From positions 1 through 37,818 of the forward strand of contig CAMJZA010000032.1 in NCBI GenBank assembly GCA_946410085.1: a stretch of 37,818 bases of DNA, written 5' to 3'. The stretch comes from an uncultured Treponema sp. GTDB lineage: Bacteria > Spirochaetota > Spirochaetia > Treponematales > Treponemataceae. Position 1 is the first letter of the stretch, and each line of letters opens with the position of its first letter. The position numbers were made by a program, and so were the translations under genes. The notes beneath the pieces are model-generated. The model was not told the DNA's origin and searched no databases. It saw only the letters and a program-made list of their open reading frames with translations. Positions 6,107-13,792 of the stretch are shown here, piece after piece.

Positions 6107-8182
6107 ATGGCAGACGGATTGACTATACCTGGGGTTTCGGACAAATATAAGACCAATGATCTTGTAGAGGCTCTGATGGAGGTTGAGCGCCTTCCGCTGA
6201 AACGGGAGGAGTCTAACCTTGAAAAGTTCCAGGGGCAGCAGAACGCCTGGCGGGATGTAAACCAGAAGGTCGCCGCCCTCAAGGAAAGCGTCAAGAACCT
6301 GTATTCGTTCGACAATCCCTTTAACAGTAAAAATGCAGATTCCTCAGATGCGGCTGCCGTTACGGCAGATGCCGACCGCGATGCTGATGTGGGCGAATTC
6401 AAGATTGAAGTTATCCAGGAGGCTACGGCGGATCGTTTTCTGAGCGGAAATATAGATAAGAATTATAAAGTTGAAGCCGGTCGGTATGTCTTTGGCGTCG
6501 GCGGCAAGACCATCGATTTTAACTGGAAGGGCGGTAAGCTTTCAGACTTCGTAAAGGCGCTGAACAAGCGCGGTACTGACCTCTTGAAGGCGAGCGTCAT
6601 CGGCGTGAGCAAGAAGGACAGCGCCCTGCTCATTGAAGGGCTTAAAGAAGGGGCTGAAAATACGCTCGTTTTTAAGGAAAAGGCCCTCGAATTTGCAAAG
6701 GCAATTGATATGGTCGGGGATGCGAAAATGGAAACGACCAGTCTTTCTGCTTCCCTCATGGACTATGGCGTTCCGGCGTCAAACGACAGTGTTGCGCAGG
6801 CTGACATGCCCGCTCTTTCGAAGGGTGGGGTGGCGATGGATGGGGGAACGATTTCCATCCCGGCACGGAATGCGATTGAGATTCCGATTGACGGCAGCCT
6901 GAATGCTGACGGCAACCAGATGCTTTCATTTACGTTTAAGGCTGAGGAATCCGTTGACATCACGGAAGGCTACAACAATGCACTTTCAAATCCCGACTTG
7001 CCGGATGCCGGAAGCGTAACTTTCGGCGGCGTAACGGTTTACAATGAAAAGAGCGATGCATCGCTTGATGCGGCGCTCGTGAAGGCGGACAAGGTTCCGC
7101 TTATGCCCATAGAGGACTCCAATTATCTGGCAATCCGCAATAAGGACGGCTCGGAGACGCCGGTTGACATAAGTGCGCTTCCGGTGGACGAGGACGGGAA
7201 CGTGACCGTTTCCATTTCGCTCGATGACTATCCTGATGCAGTCGGCCTGATAGTCCGCAACTCGAATACGGGAAAGGCACTGACGATGTCGGTTCCCGAG
7301 TCCTTTGACGCATCGCAGAGCCGCGGTTTTGCCCCGAAGCATGCAGTTTCTTCTGCAGGAGATGCAACCCTCAGATACGAGGGCATTACGATAACCCGCG
7401 GTTCCAACGATATTGACGACATCGTGCCCGAAGTAACCCTGCACGTCCACGGCAAAACCGACAAACCCGCGACGATAAGCATTGCGAGTGACAAGGAAGC
7501 CGTCAAGAATGCCCTCATTACCTTCGTCGGCAATTACAATCAGGTTGTTGCGGAGATAAATATCCTGACCAGCGACAAGCCCGAGGTCATTACGGAACTG
7601 GATTACCTGACGAGCGACGAGAAGGAGAAGGCAGAGGAGAAGCTCGGCATGTTCATGGGGGACTTTACGCTGAATAACGGCAAGTCTTCGATTCAGCGGA
7701 TTGTCTCTGCCTCCTATCCGCATTCGGAGTTTGCGGAAGTGACGATGCTCAACCAGATCGGCATTTCGACGAATGCCTCGACGAACAGCACGAGTTACAG
7801 CGCTTCCCGCCTGCGGGGCTACCTTGAAATCGACGAAAAGAAACTTGATGCCGCGATCGACAACAACCTTGAGGATATAAAGAAGCTGTTCGGCTATGAC
7901 AAGGACGGAGATTTGATTGCGGATGACGGCATTGCCTACCAGCTGGACCGGCAGGCGACTTCATGGACGCAGTCGGGCGGCATCATTGCATCCAAGATGA
8001 GTACCCTGAGTACTCAGATTGAGAACTCAAACAAGAAGATCTCTGAGCTGCAGACACAGCTGGACCGGACGGAAAGCAATCTGAAGACGAAGTACTCGAA
8101 CATGGAGGGTACGCTCAACAGCCTTGAGAGTCAGCAGAAGTCGCTTCAGAATACCTTCTCCAACACCAATGCAAACAAATAA
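6107..8182 (+). CDS. fliD: Flagellar filament cap protein FliD
   Basis: FliD (HAP2) forms the cap at the filament tip that folds arriving flagellin. The N-terminal region MADGLTIPGVSDKYKTNDLVEALMEVERLPLKREE and the following coiled coil (QNAWRDVNQKVAALKESV) are typical. The conserved C-terminal half includes AVKNALITFVGNYNQVVAEINILT, RLRGYLEIDEKKLDAAI and a final heptad-rich coil up to FSNTNANK. At 691 aa it has a large variable middle part (about 240-440). In spirochaetes the cap acts in the periplasm. The ribosome-binding site before ATG 6107 is weak (GACGG). The next gene begins 14 bp after its stop, so the two are probably cotranscribed. Confidence 0.95.
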   Translation: MADGLTIPGVSDKYKTNDLVEALMEVERLPLKREESNLEKFQGQQNAWRDVNQKVAALKESVKNLYSFDNPFNSKNADSSDAAAVTADADRDADVGEFKIEVIQEATADRFLSGNIDKNYKVEAGRYVFGVGGKTIDFNWKGGKLSDFVKALNKRGTDLLKASVIGVSKKDSALLIEGLKEGAENTLVFKEKALEFAKAIDMVGDAKMETTSLSASLMDYGVPASNDSVAQADMPALSKGGVAMDGGTISIPARNAIEIPIDGSLNADGNQMLSFTFKAEESVDITEGYNNALSNPDLPDAGSVTFGGVTVYNEKSDASLDAALVKADKVPLMPIEDSNYLAIRNKDGSETPVDISALPVDEDGNVTVSISLDDYPDAVGLIVRNSNTGKALTMSVPESFDASQSRGFAPKHAVSSAGDATLRYEGITITRGSNDIDDIVPEVTLHVHGKTDKPATISIASDKEAVKNALITFVGNYNQVVAEINILTSDKPEVITELDYLTSDEKEKAEEKLGMFMGDFTLNNGKSSIQRIVSASYPHSEFAEVTMLNQIGISTNASTNSTSYSASRLRGYLEIDEKKLDAAIDNNLEDIKKLFGYDKDGDLIADDGIAYQLDRQATSWTQSGGIIASKMSTLSTQIENSNKKISELQTQLDRTESNLKTKYSNMEGTLNSLESQQKSLQNTFSNTNANK

Positions 8183-8196
8183 AGAGGGGATAGACG

Positions 8197-8781
8197 ATGC
8201 GTTTGAACGTAAACGGGCAGGATATCGATGTAACGCTGGAGGATGAAAAGACGGTCGGAGATGTCCTCAAGTCATTTGAGACTGCCGCTTCGGAGAATGA
8301 AGCGACGACGGTGCGGATTGTGCTTGACGGTGAGGCTGTCTCTCCTGACCGTTTTGATGAAATTCTGGACCGCCCGCTGGAAGATAAGACTTCGCTGGAA
8401 CTGACGGTTCTGACGAAGGGACAGCTGATTGATTCCCTGAAGGATGTTTCTGAGCGGATTGGGCGACTTTCCCTCGAAGATATTCCGGTCCTGCTGCAGG
8501 GAGGAAAGGATAAGGAGGCTGCCGCAATCATAGACAGCCTTGCCTCCGACTGTAATGCCTTCTTCCATACGGCTTCGATGGCTTCGCTTTTTCCCGAGCT
8601 ATACGGTAAGCTGGCGATAGACGGGGCAGATTTTATGGATTTCTTTAAGGATTTTCTGTCGATCCTCTCGGACTTCAAGGATGCAATGGAAGGAAATGAT
8701 ACGGTGACGGTCGGGGATCTGGCTGAATATGAGATTGAGCCCCGCCTGAAAGCGGTCATGAAGGCCATTGCTGCCTTATAA
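8197..8781 (+). CDS. Uncharacterised protein downstream of fliD
   Basis: 194-aa acidic protein that I cannot assign to a named family. It begins with a beta-rich stretch (MRLNVNGQDIDVTLEDEKTVGDVLKSFE) resembling a small ubiquitin-like fold, then is mostly helical. There is no signal peptide or membrane segment. Start 8197 has GAGGGG a few bases upstream and lies 14 bp after fliD, so it is in the fliD operon. By position it may be a flagellar export or assembly helper, for example a chaperone for FliD or flagellin; this is inference from context only. Other treponemes, as I recall, carry a similar unnamed gene beside fliD. Confidence 0.85.
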   Translation: MRLNVNGQDIDVTLEDEKTVGDVLKSFETAASENEATTVRIVLDGEAVSPDRFDEILDRPLEDKTSLELTVLTKGQLIDSLKDVSERIGRLSLEDIPVLLQGGKDKEAAAIIDSLASDCNAFFHTASMASLFPELYGKLAIDGADFMDFFKDFLSILSDFKDAMEGNDTVTVGDLAEYEIEPRLKAVMKAIAAL

Positions 8782-8864
8782 TCCTTTTGCGTGACGGGTG
8801 CGACGGGCTTTTTTGCTGTGTGATAGTGCGGTTTCTGCCGATTCTACTATATAAGGAGTAGACT

Positions 8865-9965
8865 ATGCCGTTTTTTAATACGAACTTGCTTCTGGATGTT
8901 GAGAGGACGCCTGGTACCAATAGTGCACTGTATGCAGTCATTGGTGTCGTGCTCTGCATAGTCGCGGGAGCGGTTCTGGTCGGACTTGTCCTTGCAAAGA
9001 TACGGGCCGCACGCAAGCCTGCCAATTGGCTGGAAGTAAACAAGGACAAGCCGACCAAGAAAGTCAACATAGAGAATGTTGCCCGGCAGGCAAATCTGAG
9101 CGCAGAGGAAAAGCGGGTGCTTGAAGCAACCTGCAAGAATTTTAATCCACGGAATCTGGAATACCTGATACGCGATAAGAGTTCGATACTGGATCTGTTT
9201 AGAAAACAGTATGGTACGCTGCGGTCTTCCGGCACTGATGACGACAAGATGCAGACTTTCTTTGAGATGGTCCGCAAGCTTGACCGTCTGAATGACAGCC
9301 TTTCGATGATTTCGAACCCGAAGGCGATTCCCGAGGGACAGAAGCTGACCTACCTTGATGCAGACCGTTCCCCCTGGACCTTGACCCTGGACCGGATTGA
9401 CAATCAGGGCATTGTCATTTCGATTCCCCAGCAGCTGTATGCAAGCGACAAGAAGCCTGCTCCGCTGGCGAAGTTCGTCATGACCTTTAAAACGGATACA
9501 GGTTCTTCCTATGCCCTGCTGTCGCGGGTTGTCAGGTATGAGGAAGAGAAGAGCGGGAAGTTTATCCTTATTGCGTCTTCCAACAGTACCCTGACCGCAG
9601 CCCAGCGCCGCGGTTCAAAGCGCCGTTCCCTTGTTGTTCCCTGTAAATTCTCTTCCGTTAAGCCGATAAAGCAGGGCAAGACGGTCAACTATGAGATTGC
9701 CGAGAAGAAGTATGACGGCAGGATGCATGATGTTTCGACCGGCGGCTGCCGTTTTGACTGTCAGATACCGATTAAACAGGGGCAGTACCTTAATGTCGAG
9801 TTTGCCATCGGTGACGGAAAGCCGTTCCAGGTCATCGGCTACATTGTCATGACGACGAAGGGGACTGAAGCGGACGGTGCGGCGTATATCCTGCACATTA
9901 AGTTCGTTGACATCGACATTTCGGTGAAGAATAAGATAGCTGCCTTTGTGTACGACTACAACTGA
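8865..9965 (+). CDS. Membrane-anchored PilZ-domain protein (c-di-GMP receptor)
   Basis: 366 aa. A single transmembrane helix near the N-terminus (SALYAVIGVVLCIVAGAVLVGLVLA by eye, about residues 24-46) is followed by a cytoplasmic region. The central part (about 90-240) resembles the YcgR-like N-terminal domain that precedes PilZ in flagellar brakes. The PilZ domain starts near residue 245 with RGSKR (R249 and R253, the RxxxR motif) and has DVSTGG at 289-294 (the D/NxSxxG motif); both c-di-GMP-binding elements are intact. ATG 8865 follows AAGGAGTAG. Directly after fliD and its partner gene, it probably links c-di-GMP levels to periplasmic flagellar motion. Hairpins and a T-rich tract follow it. 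Confidence 0.9.
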   Translation: MPFFNTNLLLDVERTPGTNSALYAVIGVVLCIVAGAVLVGLVLAKIRAARKPANWLEVNKDKPTKKVNIENVARQANLSAEEKRVLEATCKNFNPRNLEYLIRDKSSILDLFRKQYGTLRSSGTDDDKMQTFFEMVRKLDRLNDSLSMISNPKAIPEGQKLTYLDADRSPWTLTLDRIDNQGIVISIPQQLYASDKKPAPLAKFVMTFKTDTGSSYALLSRVVRYEEEKSGKFILIASSNSTLTAAQRRGSKRRSLVVPCKFSSVKPIKQGKTVNYEIAEKKYDGRMHDVSTGGCRFDCQIPIKQGQYLNVEFAIGDGKPFQVIGYIVMTTKGTEADGAAYILHIKFVDIDISVKNKIAAFVYDYN

Positions 9966-9973
9966 GTGCTGTT

Positions 9974-10016
9974 GAGCGGAGCCGGCCGGTATGCTGCCGG
10001 CTGTTTTGTACCGCTC
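9974..10016 (+). terminator. Nested hairpin after the PilZ gene
   Basis: AGCCGG (9980-9985) pairs with CCGGCT (9997-10002), followed by GTTTTG. An outer pair GAGCGG (9974-9979) with CCGCTC (10011-10016) encloses it. Probable weak terminator. Confidence 0.55.
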
Positions 10017-10048
10017 CGAGCCGGTTGAATCAAAGAGGAGGATGAACG

Positions 10049-10095
10049 TAGGGGGATTTTCGGAGCTGCCTTTTCGGAAATCCCTATTGTTTTTC
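10049..10095 (+). terminator. Terminator merged with the next promoter's -35 box
   Basis: TAGGG-(GG bulge)-ATTT (10049-10059) pairs with AAATCCCTA (10078-10086), directly followed by TTGTTTTTC. The T-tract doubles as the -35 element (TTGTTT 10087-10092) of the downstream leaderless unit. Confidence 0.6.
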
Positions 10096-10115
10096 ATACA
10101 AATTTACGTTATACT
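10087..10115 (+). promoter_or_regulatory. Promoter of the 87-aa/tsaE/tsaB unit, leaderless layout
   Basis: TTGTTT (10087-10092), 17 bp, TATACT (10110-10115), then ATG at 10122, seven bases after the -10. Transcription would start at or within a base or two of the start codon. There is no Shine-Dalgarno. Confidence 0.65.
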
Positions 10116-10121
10116 AGAACA

Positions 10122-10385
10122 ATGCGTGTGGCTGAGATAAAATCAATTTCAAAAGAAGAGGGTTATATCTATTATATAAACCGCTATAAGGCAACGGCGG
10201 TTATTGAATACCTGTCAAAGCAGGCTTCTTTCCCTTTCTCTTTTTCTGTTGAGATAAATCCGCTGGGTGTGCGTTCATATAATGTCAGTGACCTCCCGAG
10301 AACGTTAGACTATCCTGTCCTGCCGGTGAAAAAAGCACTCAAAGAATTCATCATACATATGGATAAAAACAACGAGCTGCCATGA
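10122..10385 (+). CDS. Small uncharacterised protein leading the tsaE-tsaB operon
   Basis: 87-aa protein of unknown family (begins MRVAEIKSISKEEGYIYYIN). It is predicted to be a compact alpha/beta domain without membrane segments or cysteines. Its stop overlaps the tsaE start as ATGA (10382-10385), so it is translated in step with tsaE. Its own start has no ribosome-binding site and sits at the predicted transcription start. The stable overlap suggests a real gene and perhaps a link to the t6A pathway or simply to operon expression; no function can be assigned. Confidence 0.8.
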   Translation: MRVAEIKSISKEEGYIYYINRYKATAVIEYLSKQASFPFSFSVEINPLGVRSYNVSDLPRTLDYPVLPVKKALKEFIIHMDKNNELP

Positions 10386-10885
10386 CGGGCAAAAGCTTTA
10401 CCCTGCATGCAGGGTCTGAGGAAGAGACCATTGCGTTGGGCATGAAGGTCGGTTCCCTTCTGAAAGCCGGTGATGTTGTGGCGATGAGAGGCACGCTGGC
10501 TGCGGGAAAGACGACTTTTACGAAGGGGATTGCAAAGGCCCTGGGCGTTGAAGATACGGTAACCAGCCCGACGTTCTGTTTAATCAGTGAATATGAAGGG
10601 AAAAAGTTCCCCCTTTACCATATTGACGTGTACCGGCTGGAAGGAGCCGAGGACTTCCTGAATCTCGGGGTGGAAGACATGCTCTACGGAACGGGGGTCT
10701 GCGTCATTGAGTGGAGTGAAAAAGTCCAGTCCTGCCTGCCGAAAAAAACTATCTGCATGACCTTTATACCGAACGAGGACGGCAGCCGGGAAATCACGGT
10801 TGAAAACTGGCATAACGGACCGATCGAAGCTCTGGACCGACTGGAAGCTTCCGTTGAAGAATCAGGTGAAGGATCAATTGCATGA
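10382..10885 (+). CDS. tsaE: tRNA threonylcarbamoyladenosine biosynthesis ATPase TsaE
   Basis: ATPase that works with TsaB and TsaD to make the t6A37 modification of ANN-decoding tRNAs. The P-loop GTLAAGKTT (residues 37-45), the TSPTFCLISEY segment, LYHIDVYRLE and the late VCVIEWSEKV are all characteristic of TsaE. At 167 aa it is of normal length. It overlaps the preceding small gene (ATGA) and tsaB (ATGA at 10882-10885), a fully coupled trio. The P-loop has Ala-Ala where many TsaE have Gly/Ala-Gly (GdLGAGKTT), a mild deviation. TsaD and TsaC are not in the window. Confidence 0.93.
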   Translation: MTGKSFTLHAGSEEETIALGMKVGSLLKAGDVVAMRGTLAAGKTTFTKGIAKALGVEDTVTSPTFCLISEYEGKKFPLYHIDVYRLEGAEDFLNLGVEDMLYGTGVCVIEWSEKVQSCLPKKTICMTFIPNEDGSREITVENWHNGPIEALDRLEASVEESGEGSIA

Positions 10886-11562
10886 AAGCGCTCGCCATTG
10901 ACTGTGCGGTTTCAAAAATCGCAATAGCTGCCAAAGATGATGAAAAAACGGTTAAACTTGTCTATGACATTGGAATCAGGCAGTCGGAAAAGCTCCTGCC
11001 TGCCGTTGATTTCGTGATGCGGGAGCTGCAGCTGCTCCCTGCCCAGCTTGACTACTGTTGTCTGACGCTGGGACCGGGATCCTTTACCGGTCTGCGGCTG
11101 GGCTTGAGTACGCTGAAGGCGCTGACCCTTGCCTGCGGTGTTCCGGTGTACGGGATCCCCAGCCTGGAGGCATACGCGTGGCCGTTTGCAGAGGCAGAAA
11201 GCGTCGTCAGTCTGCTGGCGGCGAAGGAAGACGAATACTTTTACCAGTTCTTTGCAAAAGGACAGGCTTTAACGGACATCGAGGACAAGCCGGGGAGCGA
11301 CATAGAGGGACTGCTGAGTACTGAACGGCGGACGATTGCTGTCGGCCCTGCTGCGTCTGTTTTTGTTGAGGGTGCCCGGGAATCATCGCCGCTGGTTCTG
11401 CTGGAAGCTTTTGACCGGGGGTCTGACTGTACCGAAGGGCTTTTTGCCCTTGCAGAACGGAAGCGGGCTGTCGGTGAAAAAGCGCTCGAGGATTATGACG
11501 GCCCCCTCTATGTGCGGAAGAGCGAAGCCGAGCTGGTACTTGAGGCGAAGCTGCGCACCTAG
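10882..11562 (+). CDS. tsaB: tRNA threonylcarbamoyladenosine biosynthesis protein TsaB
   Basis: ASKHA-fold partner of TsaD in t6A synthesis, 226 aa. The N-terminal strand MKALAIDCAVSKIAIA and the diagnostic LGPGSFTGLRLGLSTLKALT (about 63-82) followed by VPVYGIPSLEAYA identify it. The C-terminal half (about 110-226) is shorter on conserved motifs, as usual in TsaB, which lacks the catalytic metal site of TsaD. It is the last gene of the leaderless operon; the following 183 bp contain the leuC promoter. Confidence 0.93.
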   Translation: MKALAIDCAVSKIAIAAKDDEKTVKLVYDIGIRQSEKLLPAVDFVMRELQLLPAQLDYCCLTLGPGSFTGLRLGLSTLKALTLACGVPVYGIPSLEAYAWPFAEAESVVSLLAAKEDEYFYQFFAKGQALTDIEDKPGSDIEGLLSTERRTIAVGPAASVFVEGARESSPLVLLEAFDRGSDCTEGLFALAERKRAVGEKALEDYDGPLYVRKSEAELVLEAKLRT

Positions 11563-11682
11563 GGGCGTTTCGTATCGGAGCGAGTTGAGCTGCGGGACAT
11601 TCGGCTGGCCGGTGCCTGTGGTTTCCGGAAAAGCTGTCTGTTTGTATGGCACCCTGCCGGAGGGAGCTCTGCCAGAGGGGAC

Positions 11683-11711
11683 TTGAAACATTTATTAATA
11701 CTTCATATACT
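11683..11711 (+). promoter_or_regulatory. leuC promoter
   Basis: TTGAAA (11683-11688), exactly 17 bp, TATACT (11706-11711). Start expected near 11718, giving a short 28-nt leader with GAGG just before ATG 11746. No leucine attenuator peptide is seen. Confidence 0.75.
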
Positions 11712-11745
11712 TTACTATAACTACAGAGATAGAGCGAGGTAGATT

Positions 11746-13032
11746 ATGGGTAAGACTATTGCCGAAAAGATTTTTGAATCTCATCTTGTGGACCAGCCCT
11801 TTGAAGGAACGAACATACTCAGGCTGGACCGGGTGTTCTGCCACGAGATAACAACGCCGATTGCGATCAATGACCTCGTGGAGCGTGGCATGGACCGTGT
11901 TTTTGACAAGACGAAAATAAAGGCCGTCATCGATCACGTGAGCCCTGCAAAGGATTCCAAGTGCGCGACACAGGAAAAGATTCTGCGTGACTGGGCGCGG
12001 CGGCATGACATAGAGGACTTCTTTGACATCGGGGATAACGGTGTGTGTCATGCGATTTTCCCGGAAAAGGGCTTTGTCCGCCCCGGCTATACGGTCATCA
12101 TGGGCGACAGTCATACCTGTACCCACGGTGCCTTCGGTGCATTTGCGGCCGGTGTCGGTACGACGGACCTTGAGGTTGGAATCCTGAAGGGCGTCTGCTC
12201 GTTCCGCACGCCCAAGACGATAAAGTTCGTCCTGAACGGAAGCCTTAAGAAGGGGGTCTATGCAAAGGACGTGATTCTCTTCCTTATCGGGCAGATCGGC
12301 GTAAACGGGGCAACGAACTGCGTTGCGGAGTTTACCGGTCCGGTCGTAGATAATTTCTCTATGGAAGAGCGGATGACGATCTGCAATATGGCGGTCGAAG
12401 CCGGTGCGACGAGCGGCATCTGTTTCCCGGATGCAAAGACGGTTGACTACCTGTGGCCCTTCATTCAGGGGGACTACAAGAGCAGGGATGAGGCACTTGC
12501 GGAGTTCAGCCGGTGGCAGGATGATTCCGATGCTAATTATGAGAAAGTCCTCACTTTTGACTTGTCAAATCTCGCTCCTGTCTGTACAATAAAGTATAAG
12601 CCTGACCAGATTAAGCCGATTGCCGAAATGGAAGGGACGCATGTTGATCAGGTGTATATCGGAAGCTGTACGAACGGCAGGATTTCAGACCTGCGGGTTG
12701 CCGCTTCTATCCTGAAGGGGAAGCATCTGGCAAAAGGTGTGCGGGGCATTGTCTCGCCCGCTACACCGGCGATTTATAAGCAGGCGCTTGATGAAGGGCT
12801 GCTTGCGGTTTTCATGGATGCCGGTTTCTGTGTTACGAATCCGACCTGTGGAGCCTGCCTTGGCATGAGCAATGGAGTTCTGGCGGAAGGGGAGGTGTGT
12901 GCTTCCACGACAAACCGGAACTTCAACGGACGCATGGGAAAGGGCGGCATGGTGCATCTGATGAGCCCTGCTTCTGCTGCTGCTACGGCGATACAGGGGA
13001 CTATAACGAATTCACCCCTCTACGAGGGATGA
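11746..13032 (+). CDS. leuC: 3-isopropylmalate dehydratase large subunit
   Basis: Large subunit of isopropylmalate isomerase, which interconverts 2- and 3-isopropylmalate in leucine synthesis using a [4Fe-4S] cluster. 428 aa, of the shorter archaeal/HacA-like LeuC type. The cluster cysteines are C308 in GSCTNGR and C368 and C371 in PTCGAC. Other family motifs are VIDHVSPAK, IMGDSHTCTHGAFGAFAAGVGTTD (read by eye in two parts) and NRNFNGRMG. LeuC and homoaconitase large subunits are hard to separate by eye; the neighbour leuD type and general context favour leucine. Followed by leuD after 83 bp. leuA and leuB are not in the window. Confidence 0.92.
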   Translation: MGKTIAEKIFESHLVDQPFEGTNILRLDRVFCHEITTPIAINDLVERGMDRVFDKTKIKAVIDHVSPAKDSKCATQEKILRDWARRHDIEDFFDIGDNGVCHAIFPEKGFVRPGYTVIMGDSHTCTHGAFGAFAAGVGTTDLEVGILKGVCSFRTPKTIKFVLNGSLKKGVYAKDVILFLIGQIGVNGATNCVAEFTGPVVDNFSMEERMTICNMAVEAGATSGICFPDAKTVDYLWPFIQGDYKSRDEALAEFSRWQDDSDANYEKVLTFDLSNLAPVCTIKYKPDQIKPIAEMEGTHVDQVYIGSCTNGRISDLRVAASILKGKHLAKGVRGIVSPATPAIYKQALDEGLLAVFMDAGFCVTNPTCGACLGMSNGVLAEGEVCASTTNRNFNGRMGKGGMVHLMSPASAAATAIQGTITNSPLYEG

Positions 13033-13115
13033 ACATACTTCGGGCAGCTCAAAAAATGCGGTGAGCACGTTTTGCGGGTTGCCTTTGCTATTTCTTCAAA
13101 AAGTGAGGAAGCACG

Positions 13116-13649
13116 ATGAAACAGTTTGGAGGAGACGTTCTCTTTCTGGATCGGTCCGACATCAACACGGACGAAATCATTCCCGCCAAGTATTTGACGG
13201 AGAATACGAAACAGGCTTTGCAGCCTTATCTGCTGGAGGACTTGAAGCTTGACGGCTTCAATCCGAAGACAGACATTGCCGGAAAGAAAGTTATCATCAC
13301 GCGCGAGAACTTCGGCTGCGGATCGAGCAGGGAGCATGCGCCCTGGGCCCTGGAGGTGAACGGGATTTACTGCGTCATTGCGGTGAATTTTGCCCGCATC
13401 TTCCGGCAGAATATGTATAACTGCGGCCTGCTTGCCCTTGATATGAGCAAGAAGGATATTGATGATATGTTCCGTTCTTTCGCAAGCAAGGATACGACCT
13501 GTAAAATCGAGCAGAAAGAAGACGGAACCTGGAAGGTGAAGCTGATCGCCGGTTCCCTGTCAACTTCCTATCCCTTTAAGCTGGAAGGCTTTGAAAAGGC
13601 CCTCATAGAAAATGAGGGCTGGATAGGCTACGCCGACAAGAAATATTGA
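13116..13649 (+). CDS. leuD: 3-isopropylmalate dehydratase small subunit
   Basis: Swivel-domain subunit that completes the isopropylmalate isomerase active site with LeuC. 177 aa. Motifs: LDRSDINTDEIIPAKYLT near the N-terminus, NFGCGSSREHAPWAL (substrate loop and swivel) and IAVNFARIFRQNMYNCGLL. ATG 13116 has GAGGAAG a few bases upstream. It shares the leuC promoter and is followed by a strong terminator at 13692, so leuCD is a two-gene operon. Confidence 0.93.
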   Translation: MKQFGGDVLFLDRSDINTDEIIPAKYLTENTKQALQPYLLEDLKLDGFNPKTDIAGKKVIITRENFGCGSSREHAPWALEVNGIYCVIAVNFARIFRQNMYNCGLLALDMSKKDIDDMFRSFASKDTTCKIEQKEDGTWKVKLIAGSLSTSYPFKLEGFEKALIENEGWIGYADKKY

Positions 13650-13691
13650 TGGAGTTGTCTGCCGGGCTTCTGTGGTCCGGTGGGCACGGAG

Positions 13692-13723
13692 GCCCCCTTC
13701 TTTGGATGGAGGGGGCTTTTTTT
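13692..13723 (+). terminator. Terminator after leuD
   Basis: GCCCCCTTC (13692-13700), short loop, GGAGGGGGC (13708-13716), then seven T. It also faces the converging ABC exporter genes on the minus strand. Confidence 0.88.
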
Positions 13724-13792
13724 GTGTCCTGCGGCACCTGCCCGGCTCTTTGGCCGGTACCTGCTGTCCGGTAATCGCGGGGCAAACTGCCG

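Noticed and set aside
10042..10140. Short ORF after AGAGGAGG upstream of the 87-aa gene
   Set aside because: The Shine-Dalgarno touches the ATG, and the ORF crosses a terminator stem and the promoter.
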